Source of the DNA: an uncultured Chitinophagaceae bacterium
GTDB lineage: Bacteria; Bacteroidota; Bacteroidia; Chitinophagales; Chitinophagaceae
Length of the DNA stretch: 13,701 bases
Assembly (NCBI GenBank): GCA_934502905.1
Contig: CAKSVK010000095.1
Span: 1 to 13,701 of the forward strand
Direction: 5' to 3'
Below are positions 6,107-13,701 of the stretch, piece by piece. The notes below the pieces were generated by a model that saw nothing but the letters and a program-made list of their open reading frames with translations, searched no databases and was not told where the DNA came from. The position numbers and the translations under genes were made by a program. Every line of letters begins with the position of its first letter. Position 1 is the stretch's first letter.

Positions 6107-7786
6107 TTAGTAACCGGGATTCTGCTCCAGGTATCCCGGCAGGTTAGATGCACCATCAATTGCGTTCTGGGGAATAGGGAATATTCTCTTTTGGGGATTG
6201 CTGTCTGTTTTTTCTGTCCATGTATCTTCGTATTTTCCAAAACGGATCATATCTGTACGACGTACATTTTCCCAATACAATTCGAATCCCCTCTCCCTGT
6301 ATAACAGGTCCAGGTTCATTTCCGTTAATGCAGGCGGTGCCACTCTTGCTGTTCTCGCAGCACGAATGATATTCACATCGTCCAGGGCTGCAGCTTCATT
6401 GCCTGCACCTTTGCGCAGCTTCGCCTCGGCGCGCATCAGGTATACATCTGCAAGCCGGAGGATCACGATATCGTGCTCACCAAAATTCCTTCCGCTTACA
6501 GAACCACGGCTGAATTCATATTTTGAAACACGATAGCCGTTGTTGTAGTTGCTCCAGGTGCCAAAGTCTATATTCTCTGTAAAATTTACCGGCAGATCGG
6601 GTCTGTTCCGGGTAACATTATATAAAGGTCCTATCCGCATATCTCCATTGGGGCAGGTTTCAAATACGCCGCCGGTCCTGATGAGCCCATACTGTTGTCC
6701 TCTCAGGATACCCCGGTTAATATGAAAGTCCGGACCGTCTATACACCCTTCGGCATCCGGAAAGTTTCTTTTAAAGAAACGACCGTCCATATCTGCCGGA
6801 TCGTTAGGTGCATAAGCGGTGGCCCATGTCTGATAAAAATCGGATGTGATCCCGGGACCATCGGTACCGTTCGCCCCGGGATAGGCTGCTAACGGGAACT
6901 GGTCGCCGGAAAGAGAAAAATATCCCATGCGGTTATGACCGTTCAGATCAGCCCGCTGGTCAACGGCAAAGATCAGCTCTTTATTGGTATGATTGGCATC
7001 GTCGAAAATTTCAAAATACTCCGGCGATAACGCAAACTTACCTGAATTGATCAGCCTGTCGCAATACTCAATCACTTTATCCATATCTTCTCCCGTAAAA
7101 TTGAAAGAAGATGCATAAATGTCACGATAGACAGCAGATTGCAAATGCAGCCGTGCCAGCAATCCCCATGCTGCCTGTTTGGTAAACCTGCCCGGACCGG
7201 TATCCTCACCCAACACCGGCTCTACTGCCAGCAGTTCAGATTTGATATACTCTACGGCATCATTTCCCCGTAAAATGACTGAATTTTCCAGGGGGTCTTC
7301 TTTCTGAAACGCAATACCGAACAGGTCAAGACAAAGGAGATTATAATAAGCCCGCATACCCCTTGCTTCCGCCAGGAAGAGTGCAGCATTCGGATCAGAG
7401 CTGGTGGGTAAGGTACTTATTGCCAGTATCGCCCTTGAAATGCCCTGGGTAAGATTAAGCCATACACCGTTCACATTGGGATCAACACTTGTGGTCTGAT
7501 GGCGGGTCATCGCCATATAGATGCCGTTATCACCCCAGTCTGTTCCACCCCTGTAAGGTAATATCGCCTGATCGGTGGATATTTGCTGCAAAGTAAAATA
7601 ACGGGTGTGCTGGAATAATGAAGGCAATATCGCATAAACAGGTCCGATCAAACCTTCCGTAACCTCTTTATCGGAGGAACCGGTGTTGGAGGTTTCATCC
7701 AGTATCTGCTCATTCAGCTTGGTACAACTACCTGAAGCAACTAATACAATATAAATAGATAGTATATAAAATATTTTCTTGATCAT
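6107..7786 (-). CDS. SusD/RagB-like outer-membrane nutrient-binding lipoprotein
   Basis: This 559-residue surface lipoprotein would cap the neighbouring SusC-type barrel and bind its substrate. The signal peptide has Lys3-Lys4, a hydrophobic core and lipobox ASGSC with lipidated Cys21. The N-terminal half has the helical TPR-like SusD fold, including ARGMRAYYNLLCLDLFG. The C-terminal half has the hallmark ERGFELYWENVRRTDMIRFG segment at about 496-515 and FPIPQNAI at about 535, ending in NPGY. Length and motifs are normal for the family. Translation ends in tandem stops (TAA TAG), followed by a strong terminator. The gene begins 11 bases after the susC-like gene ends, so the two form one operon. 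No glycoside hydrolase, lyase or sulfatase lies nearby, so the ligand (glycan, peptide or other) cannot be stated. Confidence 0.96.
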   Translation of the reverse strand: MIKKIFYILSIYIVLVASGSCTKLNEQILDETSNTGSSDKEVTEGLIGPVYAILPSLFQHTRYFTLQQISTDQAILPYRGGTDWGDNGIYMAMTRHQTTSVDPNVNGVWLNLTQGISRAILAISTLPTSSDPNAALFLAEARGMRAYYNLLCLDLFGIAFQKEDPLENSVILRGNDAVEYIKSELLAVEPVLGEDTGPGRFTKQAAWGLLARLHLQSAVYRDIYASSFNFTGEDMDKVIEYCDRLINSGKFALSPEYFEIFDDANHTNKELIFAVDQRADLNGHNRMGYFSLSGDQFPLAAYPGANGTDGPGITSDFYQTWATAYAPNDPADMDGRFFKRNFPDAEGCIDGPDFHINRGILRGQQYGLIRTGGVFETCPNGDMRIGPLYNVTRNRPDLPVNFTENIDFGTWSNYNNGYRVSKYEFSRGSVSGRNFGEHDIVILRLADVYLMRAEAKLRKGAGNEAAALDDVNIIRAARTARVAPPALTEMNLDLLYRERGFELYWENVRRTDMIRFGKYEDTWTEKTDSNPQKRIFPIPQNAIDGASNLPGYLEQNPGY

Positions 7787-7797
7787 ACAATCGGGTT

Positions 7798-10785
7798 TTA
7801 GAATGATAGGTTTAAACCAAAAATAACAGACCGGGGTCTCGGATAGCCCAGGTAATCGATACCATATGATATGGCATCCTTGGTAGATCTGCCTTCCTTA
7901 TTGATCTCGGGATCATACCCGTCATATTTCGTGATCACGAAGAGATTCTGGCCGGTAACCGATATACGCAGGTTGGTAAGCCATTTTCTTAAACCAATAT
8001 GCTCCGGGTTAATATTATAGCCTAATGTTACGTTATTCAAACGCAGGTAACTGCCGTCTTTCAGGTACCTGGTACTCACGCCGGCTGCGTTATTAATGGA
8101 CTCCGCAGGGTATTCTACTGCCTCCGATGTGGTGTTCCTGTTTTTAGCGATCAGGGTCTTGTTAAAGAAAGCGGTGGCGGTATTATCATATATTTTATTA
8201 CCCCCTACCCCGTTGAAGTTCATTACAAAGTCAAATCCCCGGTAAGACAGGTTCCCGAAAAAGCTATACATATATTTCGGTACTGCAGATCCTGCCACGA
8301 TCCTGTCTTTTGCTGTTACAATACCATCCTTATCGGTATCGGCAAACTGACTTTCACCATCCGCATTTATACCTGTAAAGTCGAGAAGATAAAAGGACCC
8401 GATCGGGTATCCGTTGATATACCCGTTGAGGGTAGCGCTTGTTAAGCCGGAACCGGTGGCTGAACCCGAAAAGATCACCTGGTACGGAGATCCGCTTACA
8501 TTATTTTTCATGAAAGTAGCATTACCCCCTACGCCAAAGCTCAGGTTGGCGCTGATCCGCTTGCGGTATTCCAGGTCAAATTCTATCCCTGAATTCCTTA
8601 TCTCCATTCCCGGGATATTCGCATACAGGTCACCGGCAGGTTGTACGGGATCCTGCGGTGGAATAGATAGTAGTATATTATTTGTCCTTTTGTCAAACCA
8701 ATCAACCGAACCGCTTAAGTCGCCATTCAACAATCCAAACTCCAGTCCTATGTTTGTTTGCTGTGTGGCTTCCCATTTCAGGTTAGGGTTGGCGAAACGG
8801 GCATAAAATGTGCCCGGAGGATAAGCACCGGTGGGGTATAACGGGTAGCTTACATCTGACCTTACTTCCGTTCTGAACAAAGCCTGGGTCAGCTTGGGAT
8901 CTATTTCCTGGTTACCGGTCATCCCCCATCCGCCTCTCAGCTTCAGTGCGCTGAAAGCAGAGTTTTCCATGAAGGATTCCTTTGCGATGTTCCATCCCAA
9001 AGAGAAGGAAGGGAAATAACCATATTTATTGTTTTCCCCGAACTTGGTAGAACCATCCATCCTGAAGTTGACCGTCAACAGGTATTTGTTGTCGAAACCA
9101 TAATTAATACGGGCGAAATAGGATTGTAACTCACTAATATTAGAGCTGCCTTCAGGAAGGTTATTCACCAGGGTCAACTCCTGCCCTATGCCGGGGTTAT
9201 ATATGGGATCCAGGTCATTGAGGGGTAAATTATTGATGCTGAACTTACGGCGGTGGTAAAAGATATTCTGGTAGGAATGTCCTGCCATCGCTGAAAAGCT
9301 ATGCTTATCCATATCTGCCGTATAGGTCAGGTAGTTTTCTATCAGTCGGTTCCTTAACAGGATATTCTCTGCCTCAAAGCGGCCGTTTCGCTGCGGAACT
9401 GCATTGGCAAAGTTTACAATATCCCTGCCCGTTGTTGTATTATCGATACCGAAATTCAGCTTATAGGTAAGCCCCTTAACGATCCGTAGTGTTGGGGAAA
9501 TATTACCCAATACGCGGTTTACGGTAGCTATATCTTTGAACAGTTCCAGCTCCAGCAGCGGATTGCTGACGTTATCAAATACCGCAGGCTTCCCGTTCGC
9601 ATCCCTGGCAGGAAGTGTAGGATTGTTGGACAGGGCGCTGCCCAACAAGCCCTCGATGGGCGGACGGCGGTTCCGGGTATTGCTGGCGGTGAGGTTAACG
9701 TCAACCGATAAACGATCATCCCAGAGTTTCTGGGTAGCATTGAACCGGCCGGTATACCTTTTCATATTGCTTCCTGACAAAATACCATTTTGATTTTGTG
9801 CATTCAGGGAAGCATAATATACCAGCTTGTTGCTACCGCCGCTTAATGTCAGGTTATTCTCAAATGTGCTGCCTGTCCTGAATATCTCATCCTGCCAGTT
9901 GGTACTGGAACCGAAATCTTCCAGTTCGCCACCTACTGCCACCACCTGTCTTTTAAATTCGTCGGTAGAAAATACAGGAAGCTTCCTGGCCACCTGCGAC
10001 AGTCCCGCACTGCTCGTAAAGTTGAGCACAGAAGTTCCTGCCCTCCCTTTTTTAGTAGTGATAATGATAACACCGTTAGCACCGCGGGAACCATAAATAG
10101 CGGTAGCAGACGCATCTTTCAGCACATCCATGGAAGCGATATCCTGGGGATTGAGAAAGTTCAATGCATCTCCCATGCCGGTTCCGGCATTGTCCAGCGG
10201 AATACCATCTATGACAAACAAGGGTGCACTGCTGTTCCTGACACTGGCTGCGCCACGGATCACAATATTAACAGGGGCCCCGGGCTCACCGCTGGTGGCA
10301 GTAACATTCACACCGGCAACCTTTCCCTGTATCAACTGCTGGGGGTTGTTTACGATCCCGCGGTTAAATTCTTCGGCCCTGACTGATTTTACCGCGCCGG
10401 TTACATCACTTTTTCGTTGTGTACCGTAACCTACCACCACAATGTCGTCAAGGCTCTTTCCTTCCGATTTTAATACCACATCTAAAGTGGATGCATCGGA
10501 GCCTACGGTATAATTTGTATACACTTGTGTTTCAAACCCTACAGAGCTGACTGAAATAGTATACGACCCTCCAGGAAGATTTTGCAACCTGAAGTGTCCT
10601 TCCGCATCCGCAATAGCTGTCGTGATTGATTTAGTGGTGTAGTTCTCGGCAGTGATGCTGGCGCCTGGCAGCGCTTCACCGCTTTCGTTTTTGACAGTCC
10701 CGGTCACAGTAGATCTTTCCTGCGCCGCAAGGTGCATAGCACATGGCAATAAAAATGCCAGTAACCATAGCAATCGTTTTTTCAT
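7798..10785 (-). CDS. SusC/RagA-like TonB-dependent outer-membrane transporter
   Basis: This is a TonB-driven import barrel of 995 residues when started at the ATG at 10785. That ATG directly gives a signal peptide (MKKRLLWLLAFLLPCAMHLAAQ); an in-frame start 13 codons upstream would add a poorly fitting tail. After cleavage near residue 21 comes a carboxypeptidase-regulatory-like beta domain (about 26-110) starting TVTGTVKNESGEALPGASI. Then follow the SusC signature DDIVVVGYGTQ and the plug domain (to about 245), including DASATAIYGSRGANGVIIIT. The rest is a 22-strand-type barrel ending in an aromatic residue (IFGLNLSF). There is no N-terminal STN signalling domain and no adjacent sigma/anti-sigma pair, so regulation is probably by another route. 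It is first in the operon with the SusD-like gene. The substrate is not deducible. Confidence 0.96.
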   Translation of the reverse strand: MKKRLLWLLAFLLPCAMHLAAQERSTVTGTVKNESGEALPGASITAENYTTKSITTAIADAEGHFRLQNLPGGSYTISVSSVGFETQVYTNYTVGSDASTLDVVLKSEGKSLDDIVVVGYGTQRKSDVTGAVKSVRAEEFNRGIVNNPQQLIQGKVAGVNVTATSGEPGAPVNIVIRGAASVRNSSAPLFVIDGIPLDNAGTGMGDALNFLNPQDIASMDVLKDASATAIYGSRGANGVIIITTKKGRAGTSVLNFTSSAGLSQVARKLPVFSTDEFKRQVVAVGGELEDFGSSTNWQDEIFRTGSTFENNLTLSGGSNKLVYYASLNAQNQNGILSGSNMKRYTGRFNATQKLWDDRLSVDVNLTASNTRNRRPPIEGLLGSALSNNPTLPARDANGKPAVFDNVSNPLLELELFKDIATVNRVLGNISPTLRIVKGLTYKLNFGIDNTTTGRDIVNFANAVPQRNGRFEAENILLRNRLIENYLTYTADMDKHSFSAMAGHSYQNIFYHRRKFSINNLPLNDLDPIYNPGIGQELTLVNNLPEGSSNISELQSYFARINYGFDNKYLLTVNFRMDGSTKFGENNKYGYFPSFSLGWNIAKESFMENSAFSALKLRGGWGMTGNQEIDPKLTQALFRTEVRSDVSYPLYPTGAYPPGTFYARFANPNLKWEATQQTNIGLEFGLLNGDLSGSVDWFDKRTNNILLSIPPQDPVQPAGDLYANIPGMEIRNSGIEFDLEYRKRISANLSFGVGGNATFMKNNVSGSPYQVIFSGSATGSGLTSATLNGYINGYPIGSFYLLDFTGINADGESQFADTDKDGIVTAKDRIVAGSAVPKYMYSFFGNLSYRGFDFVMNFNGVGGNKIYDNTATAFFNKTLIAKNRNTTSEAVEYPAESINNAAGVSTRYLKDGSYLRLNNVTLGYNINPEHIGLRKWLTNLRISVTGQNLFVITKYDGYDPEINKEGRSTKDAISYGIDYLGYPRPRSVIFGLNLSF

Positions 10786-10862
10786 GAGCTTGGGTGGTTT
10801 TGGTTTTGTAATGAGCATAAACATAGTATTATAATTTTACTTATTCATATCCGGCAGCAATG

Positions 10863-10872
10863 CAAACGTTTG
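10863..10872. promoter_or_regulatory. CAAACGTTTG palindrome, candidate operator
   Basis: A perfect 10-bp palindrome with a central CpG lies 77 bases upstream of the susC-like start, inside the 283-base divergent region shared with apbE. LacI/PurR-family operators typically look like GCAAACGTTTGC, and the preceding base here is G. No LacI-type regulator gene is in the window. No convincing promoter (TAnnTTTG with upstream TTG) was found for either divergent gene. The rest of the region shows only minor features: a TGCATGCA at 10919-10926 and a GGTGCTGCACC at 10972-10982. Confidence 0.35.
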
Positions 10873-11068
10873 AAATTTTTACCTGTTACATGCATCCCCC
10901 TTCCTGTCAGAAGCATCCTGCATGCACATTCAACGCAGCCGCGAAATTATAGGAGAAGCTATCACATAACAGGTGCTGCACCGTACTTAATAATTATTTA
11001 ATGAAGCTCCCGGAAGGGAAACACCCCCCAAAAGCAGACAAATACGGCAGCATGTATTATTTTTGATT

Positions 11069-12055
11069 ATGAGCTGGCACATCATTCTCTTTACATACCT
11101 GTTTATACAGCCCGCAGAACAAAAAAGATTTTTTATAGAAGGAACAGCCCAGGGAACAACCTATCATGTAACTTATTATGCGGAAGAAAACATTGTTACC
11201 CGGAAACAGTTGGATAGCTTATTTACGGTACTGGACAATTCACTTTCCATTTATAAGCATCACTCCGTGATCAGCCGTTTCAATAAGCACAGGAAAGGAC
11301 TGAAAGCGGACCAGCACCTGGCAACGGTGGTCAGGCGGTCGCAGGAAGTATGGAAGGATACAGAGGGTATATTTGATATAACGGTACAACCACTGGTGAA
11401 AGCCTGGGGTTTTGGCGTCAACAATGTAAAGGAATATCCCGACAGCGCTGCCATATCATCGTTGCTGCCTTGTGTGGGTACAGAAAAAATAAAACTGAAA
11501 AACCTAAAGCTGAAGAAAGAAAAAAAATGTGTGACCATCGACGTGAATGGCATAGCACAGGGTTATAGCGTGGATGTGATTGCCGGCTACCTGGAGAAAA
11601 AGGGATTATCAGATTTTATCGTGGAAGTAGGCGGAGAGATCAGGGTGAAAGGAAAAAAGCCGGATGGCGGTAAAATGAAAATAGGAATAGAAGCGCCGGG
11701 CAGTGAAAAGCATAATGATCTTATCATGCAAAAGATCATCTCCCTGGATGATGGCGCAGTGACCACTTCCGGCAACTACCGGAAATTCCATGAAAGCAAC
11801 GGGAAAAGGATCAATCATATTATTAATCCGCGAACAGGTTATCCCATAGAAAACGAGCTGATCAGCGTTACCGTCATTGCAAAAGATGCCATGACGGCCG
11901 ATGCTTACGATAATGCATTGCTGGCTATGGGACTGAAGAAAGCGCTGGATTTTGTAGAAGCAAGAAAAGATCTCTCGGCATTTTTCATTTACCGGGATGA
12001 GAATGGTAAGGTAACCGATACCTGCAGCAGCCGTTTTACAGCATACCTGGAATAA
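11069..12055 (+). CDS. apbE: FAD:protein FMN transferase, ApbE family
   Basis: This 328-residue enzyme should transfer FMN from FAD onto a Ser/Thr of an exported partner protein, in the periplasm, using Mg2+. Motifs in order: GTAQGTTY (25-32), DVNGIAQGYSVD (158-169), EVGGEIR (186-192), TTSGNYRKF (from about 232) and HIINPRTGYP (250-259), all typical of ApbE. Then comes TADAYDNALLAMG (276-288), in which conserved Asp278 is kept but the usual Thr four residues on is Asn282. The N-terminal hydrophobic stretch (IILFTYLFI) is short, with little positive charge and no lipobox, so export is likely but unproven. I prefer ATG 11069 over the TTG two codons earlier. It is divergent from the susC-like gene and convergent with the phospholipase gene. 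I see no flavinylation target or respiratory partner gene in the window. Confidence 0.93.
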   Translation: MSWHIILFTYLFIQPAEQKRFFIEGTAQGTTYHVTYYAEENIVTRKQLDSLFTVLDNSLSIYKHHSVISRFNKHRKGLKADQHLATVVRRSQEVWKDTEGIFDITVQPLVKAWGFGVNNVKEYPDSAAISSLLPCVGTEKIKLKNLKLKKEKKCVTIDVNGIAQGYSVDVIAGYLEKKGLSDFIVEVGGEIRVKGKKPDGGKMKIGIEAPGSEKHNDLIMQKIISLDDGAVTTSGNYRKFHESNGKRINHIINPRTGYPIENELISVTVIAKDAMTADAYDNALLAMGLKKALDFVEARKDLSAFFIYRDENGKVTDTCSSRFTAYLE

Positions 12056-12059
12056 TATT

Positions 12060-12115
12060 ATAACCCTTCGAGGTTAACTATGCTGGTTCTTTCCACGCCA
12101 ATCTTGAAGGGTTAT
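12060..12115. terminator. Long stem-loop between convergent genes
   Basis: ATAACCCTTC (12060-12069) pairs perfectly with GAAGGGTTAT (12106-12115). Six further inner pairs, two of them G-T, extend it to about 16 bp around a loop of about 24 bases. It fills the 71-base gap between the apbE and phospholipase stop codons, as expected for a shared bidirectional terminator. Neither side has a strict T-run: leftward it is followed by TAATATTATT, rightward by TGATAAG. Factor-independent termination is therefore plausible mainly for the leftward gene. Confidence 0.55.
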
Positions 12116-12126
12116 TGATAAGATCG

Positions 12127-13701
12127 CTATATTACCCTCCCCATGAACGGATCGGTGATAGCAGCTTTTCCCGTTTCAACATGCCCGGCATATCTTTTTG
12201 AAAAGCCGTCAACTCCTTTCACCTTCACTGAAAGATCATACCATCCGCTACTCTTAGCCAGGTTAACAGGGATCGTCAGCACAGCTCCGGCGTTGACCGT
12301 TTTGGAAACAGGAGATGTTTTATAGGCATTATCCGTAACCTCCAGTGTCAACTTCTGCTTGCCATTGTTTTTTACCTTAAGCTCAACGTTGCCGGTAAGC
12401 TGTTTTTTCCCTTCATATCCGCAAACTATATCCACGAGCGGATCATTCACCGAGCCGGTAAACTCCCGGTAAAAGCCGTTAGGGCCGTTCACTCTCAGGT
12501 GGTATCTGTCAGCTACCGTCCATTCATCCGTAATACTGTCTCCGGCGCTCACCGCATAATTACGGGGAGGAATATCCGTACCGGGCGTTAATACCATGAA
12601 AGGGCTGCCGGCAGCTTTTTCACCAAAAATATCCTTCTTCGCTTCAAATCTTATTTTGAACTTTTTATTCGTATCCAGCTTTCCGTCCACATGCAACTCA
12701 TAGGGAAGGGGGCAGGCAGGGCGGGTACCCTTTTCTTGCTGTGGCATGTGAGCAGAAACCGCGTTCGCATTGATATCTTCTATTTCCGCTGTGCCCAGCT
12801 TTTTGAAGCCGGAGGGCAGGTCCTTGAACTGCGCCTTATGAATGCTTTCCAGGTAAGGTATCCTGTCTACAGGTGTGGGGGCCTCAATCTTTTCCCCGTT
12901 GTATGGCCTGAAAACCGAGGTGAGATCACCACAGACAGTCCTGCGCCAGGTAGTCAGTTCCTGCGAAATGATCTTCTTTTTGGTTTTGTGAAATAAAAAG
13001 TGCTCCAGGAATTGTATGGGAGATGTAAGATCAAAAACTTCCGAGTTTACCCAACCGCCCCTGCTCCAGGGAGAAGCAATTACGAGCGGCACCCTGAATC
13101 CTAATCCGATGGGGCCTTCCCGGTCACTTTTGGAAGGTTGTTTGTTTTTCATCCATTCCTGGCTGTTGTTCAGGTACTCGGTATGGGTGGCCACACCTTC
13201 CGATGCCTTCCCGCTATCGGTTTTATAGGGGTCCGGCGGCACAAAGGGTGGAACGTGATCGAAATACCCGTCATTTTCATCATAATTCAGGATGAAGATC
13301 GTCTTTTTCCATACCTCAGGGTTCTGTGTAAGGATGTCGATCACCTCACTCAGGTACCAGGCGCCGTACCAGGGTGAACCAGGGTGATCGGAGAGCTTGC
13401 CGGGAGCTATGACCCAGGAAACAGTAGGAAGCTTACCGGCTTTCACATCTTCCCTGAACTGGTACAACAGGTCTCCTTTGGGGATTTCCATGCTTCTTGT
13501 AATACCATTGTCGTCATAAGTGATGGTCGTCAGGCTCCGGTAATCCGGCTCGTTCCTGTTATCACTGAATGCCTTATTATGAAGGGTTTTATGCCAGTCC
13601 GAAAGCTTTTGATAATTTTCAAGGTTGTATTTATCTATACCGGTCTTCACATATTCATACCCGTCTTTCAGTTGTTTCAGCTCTTTTTCTGCCTGTGGTC
13701 T
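12127..13701 (-). CDS. Phosphocholine-type phospholipase C, 5' end outside window
   Basis: This is the C-terminal 524 residues of a phospholipase C of the PlcH/PlcN-type phosphoesterase family, which hydrolyses phosphatidylcholine or sphingomyelin and is usually exported. The frame stays open to the window edge at 13701, so a GTG at 13650 is not the true start; the signal peptide, nucleophile and first metal ligands lie outside. Visible catalytic-domain blocks are SDHPGSPWYGAW (about 13357-13392), LNYDENDGYFDHVPP (about 13250-13290, with acidic metal ligands), RVPLVIASPWSRGGWVNS and TTWRRTVCGDLTSVF. Two tandem C-terminal beta domains of the phospholipase C type (DUF756) follow: PYELHVDGKLD to YREFTGS, and DIVCGYEGKKQLTGNVELKV to FSKRYAGHVETG. 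No truncation or frameshift appears inside the visible part. It converges on apbE across a shared stem-loop. Confidence 0.93.
   Translation of the reverse strand, partial: RPQAEKELKQLKDGYEYVKTGIDKYNLENYQKLSDWHKTLHNKAFSDNRNEPDYRSLTTITYDDNGITRSMEIPKGDLLYQFREDVKAGKLPTVSWVIAPGKLSDHPGSPWYGAWYLSEVIDILTQNPEVWKKTIFILNYDENDGYFDHVPPFVPPDPYKTDSGKASEGVATHTEYLNNSQEWMKNKQPSKSDREGPIGLGFRVPLVIASPWSRGGWVNSEVFDLTSPIQFLEHFLFHKTKKKIISQELTTWRRTVCGDLTSVFRPYNGEKIEAPTPVDRIPYLESIHKAQFKDLPSGFKKLGTAEIEDINANAVSAHMPQQEKGTRPACPLPYELHVDGKLDTNKKFKIRFEAKKDIFGEKAAGSPFMVLTPGTDIPPRNYAVSAGDSITDEWTVADRYHLRVNGPNGFYREFTGSVNDPLVDIVCGYEGKKQLTGNVELKVKNNGKQKLTLEVTDNAYKTSPVSKTVNAGAVLTIPVNLAKSSGWYDLSVKVKGVDGFSKRYAGHVETGKAAITDPFMGRVI

Noticed and set aside
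10400..10785. STN signalling domain or sigma/anti-sigma control of the SusC protein
   Set aside because: The mature protein goes straight into the carboxypeptidase-regulatory-like domain, and no FecI/FecR-type gene is adjacent.
10772..10824. Upstream start at 10824 for the SusC protein
   Set aside because: It would place MFMLITKPKPPKL before a complete signal peptide. The ATG at 10785 gives the usual KKR-hydrophobic-AAQ signal directly.
11058..11065. TATTTTTG as a Bacteroidota -7 promoter box for apbE
   Set aside because: It matches TAnnTTTG, but it lies only three bases before the ATG and no TTG is present about 20 bases upstream. The transcript would start at or after the start codon. Probably chance in a T-rich run.
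7798..12055. ApbE-type flavinylation target motif in neighbouring proteins
   Set aside because: I looked for a D-x-x-S/T-G-A-T-type site in the SusC, SusD and other products. DASATA in SusC is the universal plug motif, and DDGAVTTSG is ApbE's own catalytic segment. No credible target is present.
13648..13650. GTG as start of the phospholipase
   Set aside because: The reading frame continues without a stop to base 13701 with family-like sequence, and the catalytic N-terminal part is missing. The gene is cut by the window edge.

Overview
The window looks like an ordinary chromosomal segment of a Bacteroidota bacterium, most likely a member of the Chitinophagaceae or a close relative. The evidence is an adjacent SusC/SusD outer-membrane pair, a TPR-type sensor kinase of the LHDELG class paired with a NarL/LuxR-type regulator, signal peptides ending in SAQ or AAQ, AT-rich translation starts with few Shine-Dalgarno sequences, and intergenic palindromic repeats of a kind often met in that group. 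The family is inferred from gene content; no phylogenetic search could be made.

Left part (about 1-5562, all + strand). A small secreted protein resembling DUF4952 overlaps or nearly abuts a lipobox-bearing TPR sensor histidine kinase. A response regulator follows, and together these read as a signalling unit. Next come an acyl-CoA-dehydrogenase-fold flavoprotein, probably an FMNH2-dependent monooxygenase, and a Gfo/Idh/MocA-type NAD(P)-dependent oxidoreductase. Each junction carries a short intergenic repeat or a tight gap.

Middle (about 5563-6100). Roughly half a kilobase without a credible gene separates two converging units. It is a mosaic of short palindromes: two hairpin-plus-AAATATT modules, a nested inverted repeat and several small stem-loops. 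It ends in a clear factor-independent terminator for the leftward genes.

Right part. A leftward susC-susD-like operon (10785 down to 6107) encodes a TonB-dependent outer-membrane transporter and its surface lipoprotein. No carbohydrate-active enzyme is visible beside it, so the substrate is unknown. A divergent apbE gene (FAD:protein FMN transferase) starts about 280 bases away; the shared intergenic region holds a CAAACGTTTG palindrome resembling a LacI-family operator. A stem-loop separates apbE from a convergent, window-truncated phosphocholine-type phospholipase C.

The genes fall into separate functional modules: sensing, two oxidoreductases, nutrient import, flavin attachment and phospholipid hydrolysis. 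I saw no mobile element, CRISPR array, RNA gene or clearly new multi-gene system. The most interesting items are the intergenic repeat structures, the gene pair at the head of the two-component unit, and a substituted metal-ligand position in ApbE.
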